7,691 bases of DNA. Source: Burkholderia sp. Its GTDB lineage: Bacteria; Pseudomonadota; Gammaproteobacteria; Burkholderiales; Burkholderiaceae. The notes under the pieces were generated by a model, which saw only the letters and a program-made list of their open reading frames with translations, was not told where the DNA came from and made no database searches. Shown piece by piece: positions 6,317 to 7,691 of the stretch. Every line of letters begins with the position of its first letter. Position 1 is the first letter of the stretch. The stretch lies in contig JAQGMD010000273.1 in assembly GCA_028292565.1 (NCBI GenBank), positions 1-7,691 on the forward strand, read 5' to 3'. Position numbers and translations under genes: made by a program.

Positions 6317-6577
6317 CCGGACTCCCTTTTCATGACTCGGTTTAAGTGATATCGAGGCTGGAAAGCGCTCCGGTCGCTTTATCGATTCCACTTTTCCAGC
6401 CGCATCGAAATGGCTAGTCCGTTGCCGGACAGATCCATGTCTTAGGGCAACAGTGTTTAACGAAACACCGGCCGAAGGTTTGTGGAATGACAAGTAAATG
6501 GCCGGGCGACTGAGATCGAGATCAACATCCGCTTTAAGTCGCCGAATGGACTTTCTGCGTAGCCACAAAAAACGACC
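6317..6577 (-). promoter_or_regulatory. Leader and promoter region of the lipoprotein gene, with inverted repeats
   Basis: This 261-base gap holds a 9-bp inverted repeat, GGCTGGAAA (6356-6364) with TTTCCAGCC (6393-6401). A competing hairpin, AAAGCG (6362-6367) with CGCTTT (6375-6380), shares bases 6362-6364, so the two cannot form together. They end about 40 bases before the lipoprotein start. Further out, GTGTTT (6453-6458) and AAACAC (6463-6468) make a 16-bp operator-like dyad. I could not identify a convincing -35/-10 pair. The region is open in the lipoprotein frame, but the longer protein is not believable. Confidence 0.35.
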
Positions 6578-6586
6578 TTAGAGGCC
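6567..6586 (-). terminator. Short intrinsic terminator overlapping the NnrU-family stop codon
   Basis: On the minus strand GGCCT, CTA and AGGTC form a 5-bp stem (one G-T pair, plus 6582-6586 with 6574-6578) that contains the stop codon. A G and six Ts follow (plus 6572-6567). The stem is short, so termination may be partial. Confidence 0.5.
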
Positions 6587-7147
6587 CCAGGTGACGGTCC
6601 TTACACCGAACAACTGACGATGGAAAGTCATCAGCAGCAGGGCCAGCAGAATGCCGGCAATGACTGCAATCGCGTCATGCTTTGCGACCGGTATGAACGA
6701 CTTGACTGCATGGCGTCGGGTAGCCGAAAAAATGTCGATCACCACATACGCCAGGAACGCGCCAAATAACAACGTGGCCTTCGCATCTCCATTGGCAAGC
6801 AGATGAACCAACGCCCAGATGCCGATGCCGATCAGCATCGGATGCCTGAGGGTATGGCGTATATTCGTCTTCATGTTGGCCGCAGCCAGCAAGACGAAAC
6901 TGACGGCCATTGCAATCGGTGCAATCGCGATCGCGCCGGGAAAAGGATTGAACAACTGCGGCCCCGCCGGTGCCCGCGCAAAGCCCAGCACGATCAACAC
7001 CAGCCCGAGGGCCGATATCAATGAAAACACACCCTTGTAGCGCTTTTCCCCGAAGCTTTCGAACAGGCGGTTTCGTACGCCGGGCAGCGTGGGGACAAGA
7101 TGAATGCCGAGGAAGAGAAGCAAACCGAAAATAAGAATGACCACCAT
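6578..7147 (-). CDS. NnrU-family integral membrane protein
   Basis: Predicted 189-aa inner-membrane protein with about six hydrophobic segments (2-17, 39-57, 71-90, 104-118, 124-141, 157-175). Family features are HLVPTLPGVRNRLFESFGEKRYKG (16-39; read as H16, P19, R25, then FGEKRYKG), NIRHTLRHPMLIG (95-107) and ALVHLLANGD (112-121). NnrU was first linked to nitrite and nitric oxide reductase function in denitrifiers. The wider family includes membrane methyltransferase-like proteins such as methanethiol S-methyltransferase MddA, so family membership does not fix the function. No denitrification gene is visible nearby. The start at 7147 is supported by AAGGAG 5 bases upstream. It is separated from the lipoprotein gene by 261 bases and divergent from the small ORF and second methyltransferase, with its own weak terminator at the stop. 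Confidence 0.87.
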   Translation of the reverse strand: MVVILIFGLLLFLGIHLVPTLPGVRNRLFESFGEKRYKGVFSLISALGLVLIVLGFARAPAGPQLFNPFPGAIAIAPIAMAVSFVLLAAANMKTNIRHTLRHPMLIGIGIWALVHLLANGDAKATLLFGAFLAYVVIDIFSATRRHAVKSFIPVAKHDAIAVIAGILLALLLMTFHRQLFGVRTVTWGL

Positions 7148-7291
7148 GGCGCTCCTTGAAGAAGACTTGTCGGAAATTGATGGGCTACCCGGGCATTAAC
7201 CGAAAGTGAATGCTCTATGATGAAATGCGGTCTTGTCAACGCGGTAGATCGGCCTACGCTTGACAACATCTGCCCATCACAGGAGGGGATC
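7148..7291. promoter_or_regulatory. Divergent promoter region between NnrU gene and small ORF
   Basis: This 144-base gap must carry the starts of both flanking units. On the plus strand TATGAT (7216-7221) resembles a -10 box without a good -35. TTGTCA (7233-7238) with TACGCT (7255-7260), spacer 16, is a weak alternative. A strong ribosome-binding sequence, AGGAGGGG (7281-7288), ends the region. No clear operator dyad was found. Confidence 0.3.
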
Positions 7292-7411
7292 ATGTACCAA
7301 CGGCAATTTATGCCTGATACCGCGGGCCTGGCTACCGGCATATTCGTGTGCCACCTTCCGACAAGCTATACGGGCGAGGTGATCCGGGCTACCGGCATCA
7401 AGGCAGTATGA
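7292..7411 (+). CDS. Small 39-aa ORF, translationally coupled to the methyltransferase gene
   Basis: The ATG at 7292 follows AGGAGGGG by three bases, one of the strongest ribosome-binding sequences in the window. It encodes 39 residues beginning MYQRQFMPDTAG and ending VIRATGIKAV, with one cysteine and no signal peptide or membrane helix. Its TGA (7409-7411) overlaps the ATG (7408-7410) of the downstream methyltransferase, the classic ATGA coupling junction. The tetrapeptide ATGI occurs twice, 19 residues apart, within a 12-bp DNA repeat. I do not recognise the peptide. It may be a real small protein, a leader peptide that sets downstream translation, or the remnant of a larger gene. A longer form from the ATG at 7217 lacks a ribosome-binding site and is less likely. 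Confidence 0.5.
   Translation: MYQRQFMPDTAGLATGIFVCHLPTSYTGEVIRATGIKAV
7330..7398 (+). repeat. 12-bp direct repeat inside the small ORF
   Basis: GGCTACCGGCAT occurs at 7330-7341 and again at 7387-7398, 57 bases (19 codons) apart and in the same reading frame. A looser copy, GGGCTACCCGGGCAT, occurs at 7182-7196 in the intergenic region upstream. These may be binding sites or simple chance in GC-rich DNA. Confidence 0.4.
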
Positions 7412-7691
7412 CGGCCCAGCGTAATGACACTTGGGCAGCGGGCAAACTCTACGAGCCTTACGTGGGGCGTTGGAGCCGTCTCGTTGCGAGGGACTTTCTG
7501 GCATGGTTGCATGCGGCGCCAGATATGGAGTGGCTGGACGTCGGATGTGGAACCGGTGCTCTTACCGAGACCCTACTTCAGCAGGCCTCGCCGCGCTCCG
7601 TGACGGGCATGGATCCTTCGGCAGGATTTGTCGAACATGCCCGGGCTCATATCATTGATCCACGGGCGAGGTTCGACATAGCGGACGCTCA
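7408..7691 (+). CDS. Class I SAM-dependent methyltransferase, N-terminal part (runs off the window)
   Basis: Ninety-four complete codons are visible before the window ends, and the frame is open throughout. The protein begins MTAQRNDTWAAGKLYEPYVG and then RWSRLVARDFLAWL (21-34), a start typical of one group of class I methyltransferases. SAM-binding motif I follows as WLDVGCGTGALTETLL (42-57), then the acidic strand-2 end in TGMDPSAGFVEHARA (66-80), with D69 likely contacting the ribose. FDIADA (89-94) is the start of motif II. The C-terminal acceptor-binding half is missing, so the substrate cannot be judged. The ATG overlaps the stop of the preceding 39-aa ORF, and AAGG (7400-7403) gives only a modest ribosome-binding site, so translation is probably coupled. 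It is not closely similar to the methyltransferase at 2305-3123. Confidence 0.85.
   Translation, partial: MTAQRNDTWAAGKLYEPYVGRWSRLVARDFLAWLHAAPDMEWLDVGCGTGALTETLLQQASPRSVTGMDPSAGFVEHARAHIIDPRARFDIADA

Noticed and set aside
6317..6568. 84-residue N-terminal extension of the lipoprotein
   Set aside because: The ATG at 6316 has a good ribosome-binding site and gives an N-terminal type II signal peptide; the extension would place it internally and looks non-coding.
6578..7147. Denitrification locus
   Set aside because: Only an NnrU-family protein is present, and the family is broader than denitrification; no nir, nor or nos gene is visible.
2305..7691. The two SAM methyltransferases as a duplicated pair
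   Set aside because: They share only generic SAM-binding motifs; the sequences before and between the motifs differ.

Overview
The window is a gene-dense piece of a Gram-negative chromosome of moderately high GC. Lipoprotein lipobox, protein families and gene style suggest a betaproteobacterium, probably Burkholderiales. This is inferred from general resemblance only; no rRNA or other phylogenetic marker is present. I see no mobile element, tRNA, rRNA or CRISPR array.

Layout. Bases 1-293 hold no convincing gene but contain several short, well-paired inverted repeats, two of which are mutually exclusive. Next is a ChaA-type Ca2+/H+ (Na+/H+) antiporter (294-1388, +), convergent with a HxlR-family regulator that carries a C-terminal SCP2-like domain (1444-2145, -). 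The regulator is divergent from a same-strand run of four genes: a class I SAM-dependent methyltransferase (2305-3123), a VOC/glyoxalase-fold protein (3225-3653), a DUF1326 protein with a CNC/CPC cysteine motif (3748-4377), and a DUF2182 polytopic membrane protein with a Met-rich segment (4409-5188). The shared 2146-2304 region has a good sigma70-like promoter for the regulator, and a 7-bp inverted repeat overlaps its -10 box. That is the arrangement expected of an autoregulated HxlR switch.

The second half is mainly on the minus strand. A predicted outer-envelope lipoprotein of unknown function (5306-6316) is followed by a clear intrinsic terminator at 5243-5275 and preceded by a leader with alternative hairpins. 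An NnrU-family membrane protein (6578-7147) ends in a short hairpin plus T6 tract. Divergent from it, a 39-residue ORF with a very strong ribosome-binding site (7292-7411) overlaps by ATGA the start of a second, unrelated class I SAM methyltransferase (7408 to the window edge, truncated).

How the genes may work together (inference). The HxlR regulator, methyltransferase and VOC protein look like a small inducible stress or detoxification cassette. The DUF1326/DUF2182 pair looks like a metal (possibly copper) handling module placed downstream of it. ChaA, the lipoprotein and NnrU look like independent transcription units. Nothing here amounts to a clearly new system. The points most worth a second look are the HxlR-SCP2 regulated cassette, the DUF1326/DUF2182 pair, the 39-aa coupled ORF and the structured leaders.
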